From contig NZ_CP049905.1 in the NCBI RefSeq assembly GCF_011305535.1, forward strand, positions 2,056,001 through 2,120,000: a DNA stretch of 64,000 nucleotides, read 5' to 3'. The stretch's first letter is position 1. Each line of letters opens with the position of its first letter. This document shows positions 29,011 through 39,639 of this stretch, in pieces. Source of the DNA: Diaphorobacter sp. HDW4B (GTDB lineage: Bacteria > Pseudomonadota > Gammaproteobacteria > Burkholderiales > Burkholderiaceae_C). The notes below the pieces were generated by a model. The model saw only the letters and a program-made list of their open reading frames with translations. It ran no database searches and had not been told where the DNA came from. The translations under genes and the position numbers were made by a program.

Positions 29011-30174
29011 TTACTTGATCCACAGACGGATCGCATCCCATGCGCGACCAAAAATGCCGGCTTGAGGCACATCTTCCAGCGCTTCCAGTGGCACGGAGCC
29101 CACTTGCTGGTCGCCCAGCATGACCTTGAGGGTGCCGATTTTCTGGCCTTTGGTGAACGGGGCGATCAGCGGATCCTGGCGCTCGATCTGGGTCGTCACC
29201 TTGCCGGCGCTGCCCGACGGCACAGTGATCACGATGGCTTCGGGACGGCCGATCTTGATCTTGTTGAGTGTGCCCTTCCAGACATCCGGCGTGGCGGCAG
29301 GTGCGCCCGCATCGAACAGCTTGACGGAGTCGAACGCGGTGTAGCCCCAGTTCAGGAGCTTCTGCGATTCGTTGGCACGGGCGGATTCGCTGCTGGTGCC
29401 CAGCACGATGGAGATCAGACGGCGCTGGCCGACGTTCGGGAAATCGCGCTTGGAGGTCGCCACGAGACAGTAGCCCGCCGCGTTGGTGTGACCGGTCTTC
29501 AGGCCATCGACGGTCGGATCGCGGAACAGCAGCGAATTGCGGTTGTAGCTGTTCGACTCAGGCGTGCCCGGATAGCGATAGTTCTTGGTCGCGTAGTAGT
29601 GCATGTACTCCGGGAAGTCCTTCATCAGGCGCTGCGCGAGGATAGCCAGGTCGCGCGCGGTGGTGAGGTGACCGGGAGCGGTCAGGCCTTCCGGGTTGAC
29701 GTACTTGGTGTTGGTCATGCCGAGCGCCTTGGCCTGCTCGTTCATGAGACGCACGAAGTTCTCTTCGGAGCCGCCCACGCCTTCGGCCAGCGCCATGGTC
29801 GCGTCGTTGCCCGACTGGATGATCATGCCGCTGATCAGGTCGTTGACCTTCACTTGCATCTTGGGGTCGATGAACATGCGCGAGCCGGGCATCTTCCAGG
29901 CTCGGGTGCTCACGGGCAGGGTCTGCTCGAGGCTGATCTTCTTGGCGCGCAGCGCATCGAACACCACATAGGCCGACATCAGCTTGGTGAGCGAGGCGGG
30001 CTCGATCTGCGCGTCGATGTCCTTGGCCGCCAGCACCTGGCCTGCCGTCACGTCCACCAGCATGTAGTTGCGCGCGGCAATTTCGGGCGGTTGGGGAACC
30101 TGGGCCAGCACCAGCGTGGGAGCCAACAGGGCGGCGCAAGCGAGGTTGCGCATCGTGGACAGAAGAGACTTCAT
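29011..30174 (-). CDS. dacA: D-alanyl-D-alanine carboxypeptidase, PBP5/6 type
   Basis: This low-molecular-mass penicillin-binding protein trims the terminal D-Ala of peptidoglycan stem peptides in the periplasm. The ATG at 30174 gives 387 residues with a signal peptide (cut near VLAQ). Active-site motifs: S61-LT-K64 (PASLTKLM), S121-G-N and K226-T-G. A C-terminal beta domain and an amphipathic anchor (FGRAWDAIRLWIK) follow, as in PBP5. It stands between the str operon and a hydrolase gene. dacA and dacC cannot be told apart by eye, so the symbol is provisional. Confidence 0.93.
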   Translation of the reverse strand: MKSLLSTMRNLACAALLAPTLVLAQVPQPPEIAARNYMLVDVTAGQVLAAKDIDAQIEPASLTKLMSAYVVFDALRAKKISLEQTLPVSTRAWKMPGSRMFIDPKMQVKVNDLISGMIIQSGNDATMALAEGVGGSEENFVRLMNEQAKALGMTNTKYVNPEGLTAPGHLTTARDLAILAQRLMKDFPEYMHYYATKNYRYPGTPESNSYNRNSLLFRDPTVDGLKTGHTNAAGYCLVATSKRDFPNVGQRRLISIVLGTSSESARANESQKLLNWGYTAFDSVKLFDAGAPAATPDVWKGTLNKIKIGRPEAIVITVPSGSAGKVTTQIERQDPLIAPFTKGQKIGTLKVMLGDQQVGSVPLEALEDVPQAGIFGRAWDAIRLWIK

Positions 30175-30247
30175 GGAATCAGGCAATCGGAAACAAAACA
30201 AACAACAAAATGAAGTGCAACAGACCCGCGCGCGGCGCAGGCATGGC

Positions 30248-30895
30248 TCACGACGAGGCGGCGGAGCGCAGATGTCTCAGCACCAGTCCCTTGAGCAGCG
30301 GTAATTGTCCGTGAAAGAAATGACCGCCTCCGGGGACGACGGTAACCGGGAGTATCTGAGGCCGCGCCCAGTCCATGACGGAGGACAGCGGCACGGTATC
30401 GTCCGCCTCGCCATGAACGATCAGCGTGCGCTCGTGAAGTTCCTGCGGAATCGGTGCCACCGTGAATCGACTGGCCGCCGTGCCGACGAGAACAACCTTC
30501 TCGATCTGGCGCGTGGTGGCCAGCTTGGCCACCGCATGGCTGGTGACGAAGGAGCCGAACGAGAAGCCGGACAGCGCAATCAGGCCTTCTGGCGCCACTT
30601 GCTCGATCACTGCGAGCAGATCATCGAGCTCGCCCGTGCCGTTGTCGTACACGCCTTCGCTCGCGCCCACGCCGCGGAAGTTGAAACGCACGGTCGTCCA
30701 GCCGTCCTGCACAAACGCACGGGCAATCGTCTGCACGACCTTGTTGTCCATGGTGCCGCCGAACAGCGGATGGGGATGGGCGACGATGGCGATGCCGCGC
30801 GGCGCGGCGTTGTCGGCCACGGCGGCCTGGTCGCGCAGCGCTTCGATGGAGCCCACGGGGCCGGTGAGTGTCAGGCGTTCGGTTTGAGCGTTCAC
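30248..30895 (-). CDS. Alpha/beta hydrolase (CocE/esterase-like)
   Basis: This 215-residue cytoplasmic hydrolase has the nucleophile elbow GFSFGS and the upstream signature AHPHPLFGGTMDN typical of a small group of proteobacterial alpha/beta hydrolases of unknown substrate. The acid Asp is in HGEADDTVPL and the His in GGGHFFHG, so the triad is complete. Its start at 30895 is well defined (MNAQTERLTLTG). It lies 73 bases upstream of the dacA-like gene. Confidence 0.88.
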   Translation of the reverse strand: MNAQTERLTLTGPVGSIEALRDQAAVADNAAPRGIAIVAHPHPLFGGTMDNKVVQTIARAFVQDGWTTVRFNFRGVGASEGVYDNGTGELDDLLAVIEQVAPEGLIALSGFSFGSFVTSHAVAKLATTRQIEKVVLVGTAASRFTVAPIPQELHERTLIVHGEADDTVPLSSVMDWARPQILPVTVVPGGGHFFHGQLPLLKGLVLRHLRSAASS

Positions 30896-30960
30896 GTCAA
30901 TCTACCGTTGGATGACGCGACGCAGGCGTTGTGGTGGCTGCGCCGCTTGGGGAATGAAAT

Positions 30961-30987
30961 GAGCTAAATGAGCTAAATGAGCTAAAT
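30961..30987. repeat. Three tandem copies of GAGCTAAAT
   Basis: The 9-base unit GAGCTAAAT is repeated three times without change, and a partial unit (AATGAAAT) precedes it. It lies between the hydrolase and 2Fe-2S protein genes and puts several stop codons in the plus frames. Confidence 0.85.
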
Positions 30988-31013
30988 AAGCGAGATACGT
31001 GAAATCGCGGCGA

Positions 31014-31373
31014 TCAGCGGCCGATTTCCGGCGGCGTGAGCAGGCGCTCGACGACCACGCCGTTCTTGAGGTGCGACTCGACGATCTCGTCGATGTCGCT
31101 CTCGTCGACATAGGTGTACCAAGTCTCTTCGGGGTAGACGACCGCGATCGGGCCGCCTGCGCAGCGGTCAAGGCAACCGGCCTTGTTCACGCGCACCTTG
31201 CCGGGGCCGGCAAGACCCGCAGCCTTGACGGCCGACTTGCAACGGTCGAAAGCATCCTGCGCGCCATGGTGCGCACAGCTTTCCTCGCCGTTCTGCCTGT
31301 CGTTCAGGCAAAAGAAGATGTGGCGCTTGTAGTAACCGGTCTTGGCTTCCGGCGTCGTGGTGCTGTCGGTCAT
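31014..31373 (-). CDS. Thioredoxin-like [2Fe-2S] ferredoxin
   Basis: This 119-residue protein has the start HIFFCLND and cysteines C22, C33, C67 and C71 (GCLDRC) spaced as in thioredoxin-like 2Fe-2S ferredoxins, the family that includes HoxE/NuoE-like small proteins and the Aquifex ferredoxin. C45 is an extra. It probably carries electrons, but the partner is unknown. The next gene upstream is a VanZ-like membrane protein, which gives no hint about function. Confidence 0.9.
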   Translation of the reverse strand: MTDSTTTPEAKTGYYKRHIFFCLNDRQNGEESCAHHGAQDAFDRCKSAVKAAGLAGPGKVRVNKAGCLDRCAGGPIAVVYPEETWYTYVDESDIDEIVESHLKNGVVVERLLTPPEIGR

Positions 31374-31382
31374 GGCTTGATT

Positions 31383-32480
31383 CTAGGCGTCCTCACTCTT
31401 GCGCGACACCCTCATCACCACATACACCAGTGCAGCATAAGGCCAGATCCAGCCCAGCCACTGCGCCACGCCGTAGAAACGGATGAAGCGCCCCTGCTCC
31501 CAGGCCTGCAGCATCTGGGCGAAATAGGCGCTCGCAGGTGCCTGGTTGAGCAGATTCAGATGCAGCATCAGCAACACCAGAAGCAGTGCTGCGCAGACCC
31601 GCCGCGGCACGGCCACGAGCAGCAACGCGCCTCCCACACCCAGCCCCAGTCCGATGCGCGTAGGCACGCTTTGCCACTCCCACGCATGGCTTGGCCCGTA
31701 GCTCAGCAGGAACGTGAGCGCCGTGACCGCCACGCCGACCACCGCCGTCACCAGCGTGAAGATCGCCCGCCGCCCCGCTCCGCGAATGATGCAGTAGCCC
31801 AGCAGACAGGGAATCATGATGCCCAGCATCACCGCCAGCAGTTCGCGACCGGGCGAAAGCGGCTCCAGCACATCGTCGGTGACAGGCAGCCATTCGATGA
31901 ACGGCGTGTCGGAAAACCATTCCGTCAGCACCATCTCCAGCCGCTCCCACATCTGCCCGAGCCCGAATGGCACGGAGGCGGGAAACAGCAGCGCGACCGG
32001 CCACATCGCCAACAGCACCAGCCCGCCGCGCGCCTGCGGCACGAACCAGCGCTCGCGAAAACGGCTCCAGCGCGCAATCGCGCCCAGCTTTTCCAGCAAT
32101 GCGGCGACCAGTGCGCCCAGCAGCGTGCCCGCCGCGTTCAGCGCCAGATCCATGTTGGACGGCACGCGGCGCGGCAGATAGATCTGCGTGAACTCCATGG
32201 CAAGCGACAGCAGCGTGCCCGCCAGAAACGCCACCGGCACAGCCGAGCGCGCCCAGCCCGTGCGCAGCAACGCCAGCGCCAGCAAAAAGCCCAGCGGCGC
32301 GTAGCCTGCAATGTTGGTGTTGATGTCGAACCAGGTCCAGTACGGCGGCGGAATCTTCGCGAACAGGAAGACGCGCGGGTCCACGCCCTGCGTGCGCCAG
32401 CCATCAAACGGGAACAGGCTCGCAAAAACGATCAGCGCCGCATAGATCAACGCAAGAGGCCAGGCGGAAGTCTTGTGCAT
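31383..32480 (-). CDS. VanZ-like membrane protein
   Basis: This 365-residue protein has about eight hydrophobic segments. The N-terminal part (IVFASLFPFDGWR, FDINTNIAGYAPLGFLLAL, LAMEFTQIYLPRRVPSNMDL) matches the VanZ family, named after a teicoplanin-resistance protein but mostly of unknown role in Gram-negative bacteria. The C-terminal half is a second membrane block without an obvious motif. It is separated by 24 bases from the HemJ/CopD-like gene, so they may share a transcript. Confidence 0.87.
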   Translation of the reverse strand: MHKTSAWPLALIYAALIVFASLFPFDGWRTQGVDPRVFLFAKIPPPYWTWFDINTNIAGYAPLGFLLALALLRTGWARSAVPVAFLAGTLLSLAMEFTQIYLPRRVPSNMDLALNAAGTLLGALVAALLEKLGAIARWSRFRERWFVPQARGGLVLLAMWPVALLFPASVPFGLGQMWERLEMVLTEWFSDTPFIEWLPVTDDVLEPLSPGRELLAVMLGIMIPCLLGYCIIRGAGRRAIFTLVTAVVGVAVTALTFLLSYGPSHAWEWQSVPTRIGLGLGVGGALLLVAVPRRVCAALLLVLLMLHLNLLNQAPASAYFAQMLQAWEQGRFIRFYGVAQWLGWIWPYAALVYVVMRVSRKSEDA

Positions 32481-32504
32481 GTCCGTTCGGGCTCGGCAGC
32501 GGCA

Positions 32505-32927
32505 TCAGAAAGGCTTGAGCACCACCAGCAGCACGGCGCCCAGCAGCAGGAACACCGGCACTTCGTTGAACCAGCGGAACCACACATGGGAGCGCGTCGA
32601 CTGGCCGTTGGCGATCTTGCGCAGCAACACGGCGCAGGCATGGTGATACCCGATCACCAGCAGCACGATGAACAGCTTGGCGTGCATCCAGCCCTGCCCG
32701 CGCCCGATGCCATAGCCCAGCCACAACCACAGGCCCAGCCCCAGCGCAGGCACGGCAATCATGGTGGTGAAGCGCAACAGCTTGCGCGCCATGAGCAGCA
32801 GACGCTCACGCTCGGCAAGCGAGCCCGGCGTCACCATGGCGAGGTTCACGAAGATGCGCGGCAGATAGAACAGGCCCGCAAACCAACTGGCGATAAAGAC
32901 GATGTGAAAGGCTTTGACCCAGAGCAT
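32505..32927 (-). CDS. hemJ: HemJ-type protoporphyrinogen oxidase (CopD family)
   Basis: The ATG at 32927 gives 140 residues with four hydrophobic segments. WVKAFHIVFIASWFAGLFYLPR, with His8 near the N-terminus, followed by the conserved LLRF and the GWMHAKLFIVL/GYHHA stretches, resembles HemJ, which oxidises protoporphyrinogen IX in haem synthesis. CopD-like copper proteins share this fold, so the exact role is inferred. hemB lies 1.3 kb away on the other strand, which supports a haem role. No hemG or hemY is visible in the window. Confidence 0.8.
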   Translation of the reverse strand: MLWVKAFHIVFIASWFAGLFYLPRIFVNLAMVTPGSLAERERLLLMARKLLRFTTMIAVPALGLGLWLWLGYGIGRGQGWMHAKLFIVLLVIGYHHACAVLLRKIANGQSTRSHVWFRWFNEVPVFLLLGAVLLVVLKPF

Positions 32928-33131
32928 CGCCTCAGTGTAAGCCAGCCTGCGTTTGCATTTACACACTTTTCGATGCGGGCTGCGCATTCGCCCGTCGACT
33001 TGGGAACCGATGGAGCCCTCACAAAACACCTCTTCCAGTCACAGAACCCTCAAATAACAAATGGAAACCTGATTCGCATAGACAACGGCTATGATCCATT
33101 ACATCAGATCACATACAAGAGGAGATAGAGG

Positions 33132-33902
33132 ATGAAAAAACGTTTGATGACAGTCGTCGCACTGGCTTGCGGGCTCACTCTGACTGGCTGCGAGACGATG
33201 AAGTCCGGAAACGTCGGTGGTCTGCTGGAAGGTGGCTCCACGGCGATGAAGGCCATGAGCCTGTCGGACTCCGACATCGTCACGCTGTCCAACGAGTCCT
33301 GCGAAGCCATGGACGCACAAAGCAAGATCGCGCCCGGCAACAGCAAATACACCCAGCGCCTGAACAAGGTGATCTCCGGCATGCCCGGCACCATCAATGG
33401 CAAGAAGGCGGTCTACAAGGTCTACATGACCGATGACGTGAACGCCTGGGCCATGGCCAACGGTTGCATCCGCGTCTACAGCGGCCTGATGGACCTGATG
33501 AACGACGACGAACTGCGCGGCGTGATCGGCCACGAAATCGGCCACGTCGGGCTCGGCCACAGCAAGGCGCGCATGCAGACGGCCTATGCGGCATCCGCCG
33601 CGCGCACCATCGCCGGCAACAGCGGCGGCGCGATCGCAGCGCTGTCCCGTTCGCAGGCGGGCGATCTGGCTGAGAAGGTCATCAACGCCCAGTTCTCGCA
33701 ATCCCAGGAATCCGCAGCCGACGATTATTCGTTCGACCTGCTGACCGAAAAGAAGATGAATCGCCAGGGTCTCGTGACCGCGTTCCAGAAGCTTGCCAAA
33801 TTGAGCGGCAGCAGCAGCGGCGCGAGCTCGATCATGAGCTCGCACCCGCCGTCGGAAGCGCGTGCCAAGCGGATGCAGGATCGTCTGGATGGGAAGAAGT
33901 AA
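33132..33902 (+). CDS. M48-family metallopeptidase lipoprotein (LoiP-like)
   Basis: This 256-residue protein has a signal peptide ending in the lipobox LTGC20, so it is probably an outer-membrane lipoprotein. The zinc site is H134-E-x-x-H138 (GHEIGH), with E193 in ESAADDYS as third ligand. It resembles YggG/LoiP and the BepA-related peptidases that take part in envelope quality control. It follows an ATG with a GGAG ribosome site and is followed by repeat R2 and a terminator. Confidence 0.92.
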   Translation: MKKRLMTVVALACGLTLTGCETMKSGNVGGLLEGGSTAMKAMSLSDSDIVTLSNESCEAMDAQSKIAPGNSKYTQRLNKVISGMPGTINGKKAVYKVYMTDDVNAWAMANGCIRVYSGLMDLMNDDELRGVIGHEIGHVGLGHSKARMQTAYAASAARTIAGNSGGAIAALSRSQAGDLAEKVINAQFSQSQESAADDYSFDLLTEKKMNRQGLVTAFQKLAKLSGSSSGASSIMSSHPPSEARAKRMQDRLDGKK

Positions 33903-33903
33903 C

Positions 33904-34012
33904 ACCCCCTGAGGCGCTTTGCGCCTTCCCCCTCTCTCGCTTCGCGGGAGGGGGACACCCCTTCGCTGCGGGGCGGCCCTTGCTCGGGGTCGCTGGCATG
34001 GGGCAGCGCCAG
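33904..34012. repeat. Dispersed repeat Q, copy 1
   Basis: This begins ACCCCCTGAGGCGC, then CTTCCCCCTCTCTC, then GGGAGGGGGACACCCC and GGCGGCCCTTGCTCGG. The same order of blocks occurs at 35240–35340. It contains small palindromes (GGCGCTTTGCGCC). It directly follows the stop codon of the M48 gene and does not code for anything recognisable. Confidence 0.8.
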
Positions 34013-34123
34013 TTTCGAGGTTTTGGTTTTTTGAATTGATTTCGTTGCCGGGCATTGGGTTCGGCGGCGAGCGAGTTGCACAGCACTACTGCCTTATTGA
34101 TTGAGCGAGGTAGTGACTCCCTT

Positions 34124-35340
<1,217 letters not shown>

Positions 35341-35419
35341 CTTCTGAAAGGATGCGTCGCGCGCCCTGCCCCGTTTCTTGCCACAATGCTCCCCAAAGCA
35401 TCCCCTGTCGGAGATACCG

Positions 35420-36646
35420 TTGGCCGAGCAAGTTATTCCCGCCCCATTTCGTGTCTTTCATGTGCAACCCGGTGCGCCGGCGCATGAGTTGTTCGAGTTG
35501 CCCAGCGCCGCGCCGGAGGCAGGCTTCTTCTGGGTGGCTTGCACGCGCACGTTTTTGAGCGAGCATCTGCAGCGCACGCAGTCCATGCTGCAGGCCGTCA
35601 CTGGACAGCAGCTGGTGGACCTGCATGTCTCCGACCTGCTCAACGCGCAGCTTCCATCGCACTACGACTACACCTCGCAATACGATCTGCTGGTGTTTCG
35701 TCGTCTGTCGATGAGCGGGCGCGCGCCGACCAACGGCAACGACGCAGCCTCGACCACCGCATCGACAGTGGCCCCCGCATTCCGGCGCGTGCGCACCAGC
35801 GCCGTCGGCTTCGTGGTGTTCGACCAACTGCTGTTCTCCGTGCACCCCGACGACTGCAACGTGCGCGATGCCTACGCCGCACGCCTGTTGGCACTCAACA
35901 CAGGCCAGACCACGCACGCGCTGGCCAACGCCGATGCCACCACTGCAGCCGCCGCCGACAGCACCCTCCCGCAGGAAACCGCACAGCGCGACCTGCGCGC
36001 GGGCCCGCTCACTGCCGCGCGCATGCCCACCAGCCCTGCGGACATCATGCTGCGCGTGGTGAATCTCATCGTCGACGGATACCTCGATCTGCGCCGCGAA
36101 CTTTCGCGCCAGCTCGATCATTGGCAGGTCGAGTTGCTGCGCCCCAAAGCGCGCAGCATCAACTGGACCGCACTGCTCGAATCGCGCCTGGCGCTGCACC
36201 AGCTCGACGAAATCTGCGAAGACCAGCGCACCGCCATCCAGGACTGGATCGACGCGCTCGAAGGCTGGCCCACGCCGGACACCCCGAACGGCGTGCGCGA
36301 AATCGAACTGCTCAAGGTTCGCAGCCGCGACGTGCTCGAACACATCGAACGTGTGATCCACCACGTGCGCCGTCTGGAGCAAAGCGCCGAAACCGCCGTG
36401 CAGATGCATTTCTCGCTGCAAAGCAACCGCACCAACGACATCATGCGCACGCTCACGGCGCTGACCGCCGTGTTCCTGCCACTCAACCTGATCGCGGGCA
36501 TCTTCGGCATGAACTTCGAGTTCACGCCGTTCGTGCACACCCCGGCCGGATTCTGGTGGGCACTCTCGGCCATGCTGATGATCGCGCTCGCACTGACGCT
36601 GATCTTCTGGCGCAAACGCTATCTGGCACGCACGGGTCAGAGTTGA
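35420..36646 (+). CDS. CorA-family divalent cation transporter
   Basis: The protein has a large cytoplasmic domain and two C-terminal membrane helices; between them is the CorA motif in GMNFEFTPF. This identifies it as a pentameric Mg/Co-type channel. A TTG at 35420 with a GGAGAT ribosome site is the best start (408 residues); the frame opens at 35378. The region of residues 120–170 is Ala/Thr rich and may be a family-specific insert. It may be a Mg, Co or Zn transporter (ZntB-like proteins share GMN), so no gene symbol is given. Confidence 0.9.
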   Translation: MAEQVIPAPFRVFHVQPGAPAHELFELPSAAPEAGFFWVACTRTFLSEHLQRTQSMLQAVTGQQLVDLHVSDLLNAQLPSHYDYTSQYDLLVFRRLSMSGRAPTNGNDAASTTASTVAPAFRRVRTSAVGFVVFDQLLFSVHPDDCNVRDAYAARLLALNTGQTTHALANADATTAAAADSTLPQETAQRDLRAGPLTAARMPTSPADIMLRVVNLIVDGYLDLRRELSRQLDHWQVELLRPKARSINWTALLESRLALHQLDEICEDQRTAIQDWIDALEGWPTPDTPNGVREIELLKVRSRDVLEHIERVIHHVRRLEQSAETAVQMHFSLQSNRTNDIMRTLTALTAVFLPLNLIAGIFGMNFEFTPFVHTPAGFWWALSAMLMIALALTLIFWRKRYLARTGQS

Positions 36647-36664
36647 GCGCCAGGCAACGCCCGC

Positions 36665-37357
36665 TCAGCCCAGGTGCTTGGCAAAAAACGCCTGCGTGCG
36701 CTCGTCCGCCAGTTGGGCCGCTGCCGCGTCGAACGAACCGCGCTGGTCGCAGTTGAAGCCATGATCCGCCGCGTAGAGGTACACCTGAATCTCGGGGTGC
36801 GCCTTCTCCAGCGCCTTCACGCTGTCCACGGAGATGTGCGCGTCCTTGTCGCCGAAGTGGGCCATCAGCGGCACCTTGGGCTGGCGGGCGATTTCGGCTT
36901 CGGTGGTCACACCGCCGCCGTAGTAAGGCACGGCGGCTGACAGGCCATTGAGCGAAGCAGCTGCACGCCAAGTCAACAGGCCGCCCCAGCAGAAGCCGAA
37001 GATGCCGACCTTCTTGCCGCCGGACTCCTTGGCCGCGAAGTCGATGGCCGCCTGGATGTCGGGCTGCACACCGGGCGCGGGCAGCGCTTCGGTCTGGGCC
37101 TTGAGTGCGACGCCGGCTTTCATGTCGTCGCCCGTGTATCCCAGTTCCACGTCCTTTTGCACGCGGCTGAAGTTGGCGGGTGCGACCACCAGATAGCCGC
37201 GCGCGGCCCAGCGGTCGGCCACCGAGCGGATGTGGGAGTTCACGCCGAAGATTTCCTGCAACACGACCAGCGCGCCACGCGGTGCGCCTTCGGGGCGGGC
37301 CACATAGGCGGGGAAGCTGAAGCCGTCGGCAGACGTGAGGGTGGTGAAAGCGCTCAT
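36665..37357 (-). CDS. Dienelactone hydrolase family protein
   Basis: This 230-residue alpha/beta hydrolase has Cys123 as nucleophile in GFCWGG, the acid Asp172 (GDKDAHI) and His199 (AADHGFNC), with the conserved Glu35 in QEIFGVN. This is the full set of dienelactone hydrolase. No ring-cleavage genes are near, so the substrate may not be an aromatic intermediate. The ATG at 37357 was chosen; the frame is open to 37471. It converges with the corA-like gene, with an 18-base gap. Confidence 0.92.
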   Translation of the reverse strand: MSAFTTLTSADGFSFPAYVARPEGAPRGALVVLQEIFGVNSHIRSVADRWAARGYLVVAPANFSRVQKDVELGYTGDDMKAGVALKAQTEALPAPGVQPDIQAAIDFAAKESGGKKVGIFGFCWGGLLTWRAAASLNGLSAAVPYYGGGVTTEAEIARQPKVPLMAHFGDKDAHISVDSVKALEKAHPEIQVYLYAADHGFNCDQRGSFDAAAAQLADERTQAFFAKHLG

Positions 37358-37523
37358 GAACAAGGTCTCCTCGGAAGGGCTGAAACAAACCACAATCGGA
37401 GGTGCTGCGGATTGAGTCCATAAAACCACACACCGGACCTCGGCCGCATGCACCGGACGCGTCAACCTCACGGATTTGACGACAATCTTGCGAATTGATT
37501 ATGGTCATGAACGGAGATTCCCT

Positions 37524-38270
37524 TTGAACAAGGTCGCACTCATCACTGGTGGCAGTCGAGGAATTGGCGCAGCCACCGCGCTGCTGGCCGCAAGCCAGGG
37601 CTGGTCGGTGGCGATCAACTATGTGCGCCACGCGCATGCGGCCGAGGCGCTGGCCCGCCAGATTCGCGACGCGGGCGGCAAGGCCATCACCATTCAGGCG
37701 GACGTGTCGGTCGAGGCCGACGTGATCACCATGTTCGAGACGCTCGACCATGAACTGGGCCGCCTCACCGCGCTGGTCAACAACGCGGGCGTGGTCGATC
37801 ACGCATCGCGCGTCGATCAGATGATTGGCGACCGACTGCGCCGCATGTTCAGCATCAACGTGCTGGGCAGCTTCTACTGCGCGCGCGAGGCCGTGCGCCG
37901 CATGAGCACCAAGTATGGCGGCGAAGGCGGCAGCATCGTGAATGTGTCAAGCGCCGCATCGCGTCTGGGCTCGCCCGGCGAATATGTGGACTACGCAGCG
38001 TCCAAAGGCGCCATCGACGTGCTGACGATTGGCCTTGCCAAGGAAGTCGCGAGTGAAGGCATCCGCGTGAACGCCGTGCGCCCCGGCTTCATCGAGACCG
38101 AGATCCACGCCAGTGGCGGTCGTCCCAATCGCGTGAGCGATCTCACGCCCAGCGTGCCCATGGGGCGCGGCGGCACGGCCGAAGAAGTGGCCGAAAGCAT
38201 CGTCTGGCTGATGTCCGACGCATCGCCGTTCACGACGATGTCGTTCCTCGAAATTTCCGGAGGCCGTTGA
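37524..38270 (+). CDS. Short-chain dehydrogenase/reductase (FabG/glucose dehydrogenase-like)
   Basis: This SDR has 248 residues, with the cofactor motif TGGSRGIG, NNAGVV and the catalytic Y-x-x-x-K in YAASKGA. The C-terminus LEISGGR is typical. The start is a TTG at 37524 with GGAG seven bases before; no ATG is in frame nearby, so use of TTG is an inference. It appears to be the first gene of a unit that continues into marC by a TGATG overlap, then creB-creC. Substrate unknown. Confidence 0.9.
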   Translation: MNKVALITGGSRGIGAATALLAASQGWSVAINYVRHAHAAEALARQIRDAGGKAITIQADVSVEADVITMFETLDHELGRLTALVNNAGVVDHASRVDQMIGDRLRRMFSINVLGSFYCAREAVRRMSTKYGGEGGSIVNVSSAASRLGSPGEYVDYAASKGAIDVLTIGLAKEVASEGIRVNAVRPGFIETEIHASGGRPNRVSDLTPSVPMGRGGTAEEVAESIVWLMSDASPFTTMSFLEISGGR

Positions 38271-38917
38271 TGGATCTGAAACCGCTCATCTCGCTGCTGG
38301 CCATCGTCAACCCGCTGGCCATCGTGCCGTTCTTCATCCACTACACGCAGGGTTTCAGCGACGAGCAAAAACGCCAGACGGTGCGCACCGCAGCCGTCAG
38401 CACATTTCTGGTGATCTCGGGTTGCGCGCTGCTCGGTCTGCAGGTGCTGGACTTCTTCAACATCTCGCTGGCGAGCTTCCAGGTGGGCGGCGGCATGCTG
38501 CTGCTGATCAGCGCCATCAACATGCTGAACGCCCGCCCCGCCGAAGACAAACCCAACAGCGAAACGCTGGAAGCCGGTGCCGAGAAGGCCGCCATGGGCA
38601 ACAGCATCGCCGTCGTGCCGCTGACCATTCCGCTGCTCACCGGACCCGCCGCCATGTCCACGGTCGTGATCTATGCCAATCAGGCGCACACCATCTGGCA
38701 ACACGTCGTGCTGCTCGGTTATGGTCTGGTGCTGGCGGTTGCCGTGTGGATCTGCTTCTCGCTGGCCGAACCGATTTCGCGCGTGCTGGGCAAGACCGGC
38801 ATCAACGTGATGACGCGTTTGATGGGCCTGATTCTGGCCGCGCTGGCCGTCGAAGTCATGGCCGTTGGCCTGCAGAAACTGTTCCCGATTCTCACCACCC
38901 GCTACCCTCCGCTCTGA
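38270..38917 (+). CDS. MarC-family integral membrane protein
   Basis: This 215-residue protein has six hydrophobic segments and the MarC/SNARE-like patterns LLAIVNPLAIVPFFI and VPLTIPLLTGPAAMSTV. MarC proteins were once linked to multiple antibiotic resistance, but their transport role is unproven. The ATG overlaps the SDR stop codon by TGATG. Eleven bases separate its stop from creB, so it may share a transcript with the cre genes. Confidence 0.92.
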   Translation: MDLKPLISLLAIVNPLAIVPFFIHYTQGFSDEQKRQTVRTAAVSTFLVISGCALLGLQVLDFFNISLASFQVGGGMLLLISAINMLNARPAEDKPNSETLEAGAEKAAMGNSIAVVPLTIPLLTGPAAMSTVVIYANQAHTIWQHVVLLGYGLVLAVAVWICFSLAEPISRVLGKTGINVMTRLMGLILAALAVEVMAVGLQKLFPILTTRYPPL

Positions 38918-38928
38918 CGCCTACCGAC

Positions 38929-39633
38929 ATGCCCGCCCGACTCCTGCTCGTCGAAGACGACCCCGCGATTGCGCGCACCGTGATCTACACGCTGGAGCGC
39001 GAAGGTCTGCAGGTCAACCACAGCCTGCTGCTGGGCGATGCGCGCTCGCTGCTCGCGGGCATGCGTTTTGATGCGTTGATTCTCGATGTCGGTCTGCCCG
39101 ACGGCAACGGATTGGAACTGCTGCGCGAGTTGCGCCAACATGCGCAGCACCAGACCATGCCGGTGCTGGTGCTGAGCGCGCACGGCGAAGAAATCGACCG
39201 CGTGCTCGGCCTTGAACTCGGTGCCGATGACTATGTCGCCAAGCCGTTCAGTCCGCGTGAATTGGCGGCGCGCGTGAAGGGCTTGCTGCGGCGAGCCACG
39301 CCCGCTCCGGCAGCATCCGCCAATCCCACGAGCAACGGCAATCCATTCCATGACGACGTGACCGGCCAGCGCATGCATTTCAACGGCCAGCCGCTCGCGC
39401 TCACGCGGCGCGAATACCGTTTGCTGTCCACGCTGCTCGCAGGCGCGGGCCGCATCCATTCGCGCGACCATCTGCTCACCGCAGCATGGGGCGACGACAG
39501 CGAAAGCACCGACCGCACCATCGACACCCACATCAAGACACTGCGCGCCAAGCTGCGCGCGGTGGATGCCAGCCGCGAATACATCACCACCCATCGCGGC
39601 ATGGGTTACTGCTTCGAGTTCTCCAAAGAGTAG
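38929..39633 (+). CDS. creB: Response regulator CreB
   Basis: CreB is an OmpR-class response regulator. The receiver domain has the acidic pair E9-D10, phospho-acceptor D53 and K105; the C-terminal winged helix follows (LTRREYRLLSTLLAGAGRIHSRD). It is 234 residues from the ATG at 38929. The partner creC begins six bases after it. In E. coli CreB binds the tag TTCAC-N6-TTCAC, and precisely such a tag precedes creD here. Confidence 0.92.
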   Translation: MPARLLLVEDDPAIARTVIYTLEREGLQVNHSLLLGDARSLLAGMRFDALILDVGLPDGNGLELLRELRQHAQHQTMPVLVLSAHGEEIDRVLGLELGADDYVAKPFSPRELAARVKGLLRRATPAPAASANPTSNGNPFHDDVTGQRMHFNGQPLALTRREYRLLSTLLAGAGRIHSRDHLLTAAWGDDSESTDRTIDTHIKTLRAKLRAVDASREYITTHRGMGYCFEFSKE

Positions 39634-39639
39634 TCCGCC

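Noticed and set aside
30999-33128. Long plus-strand open frame (709 codons) across the 2Fe-2S, vanZ-like and hemJ genes
   Set aside because: It is antisense to three genes with clear protein motifs, is very rich in Arg, His and Gln, and has no recognised domain. High-GC DNA often gives such frames.
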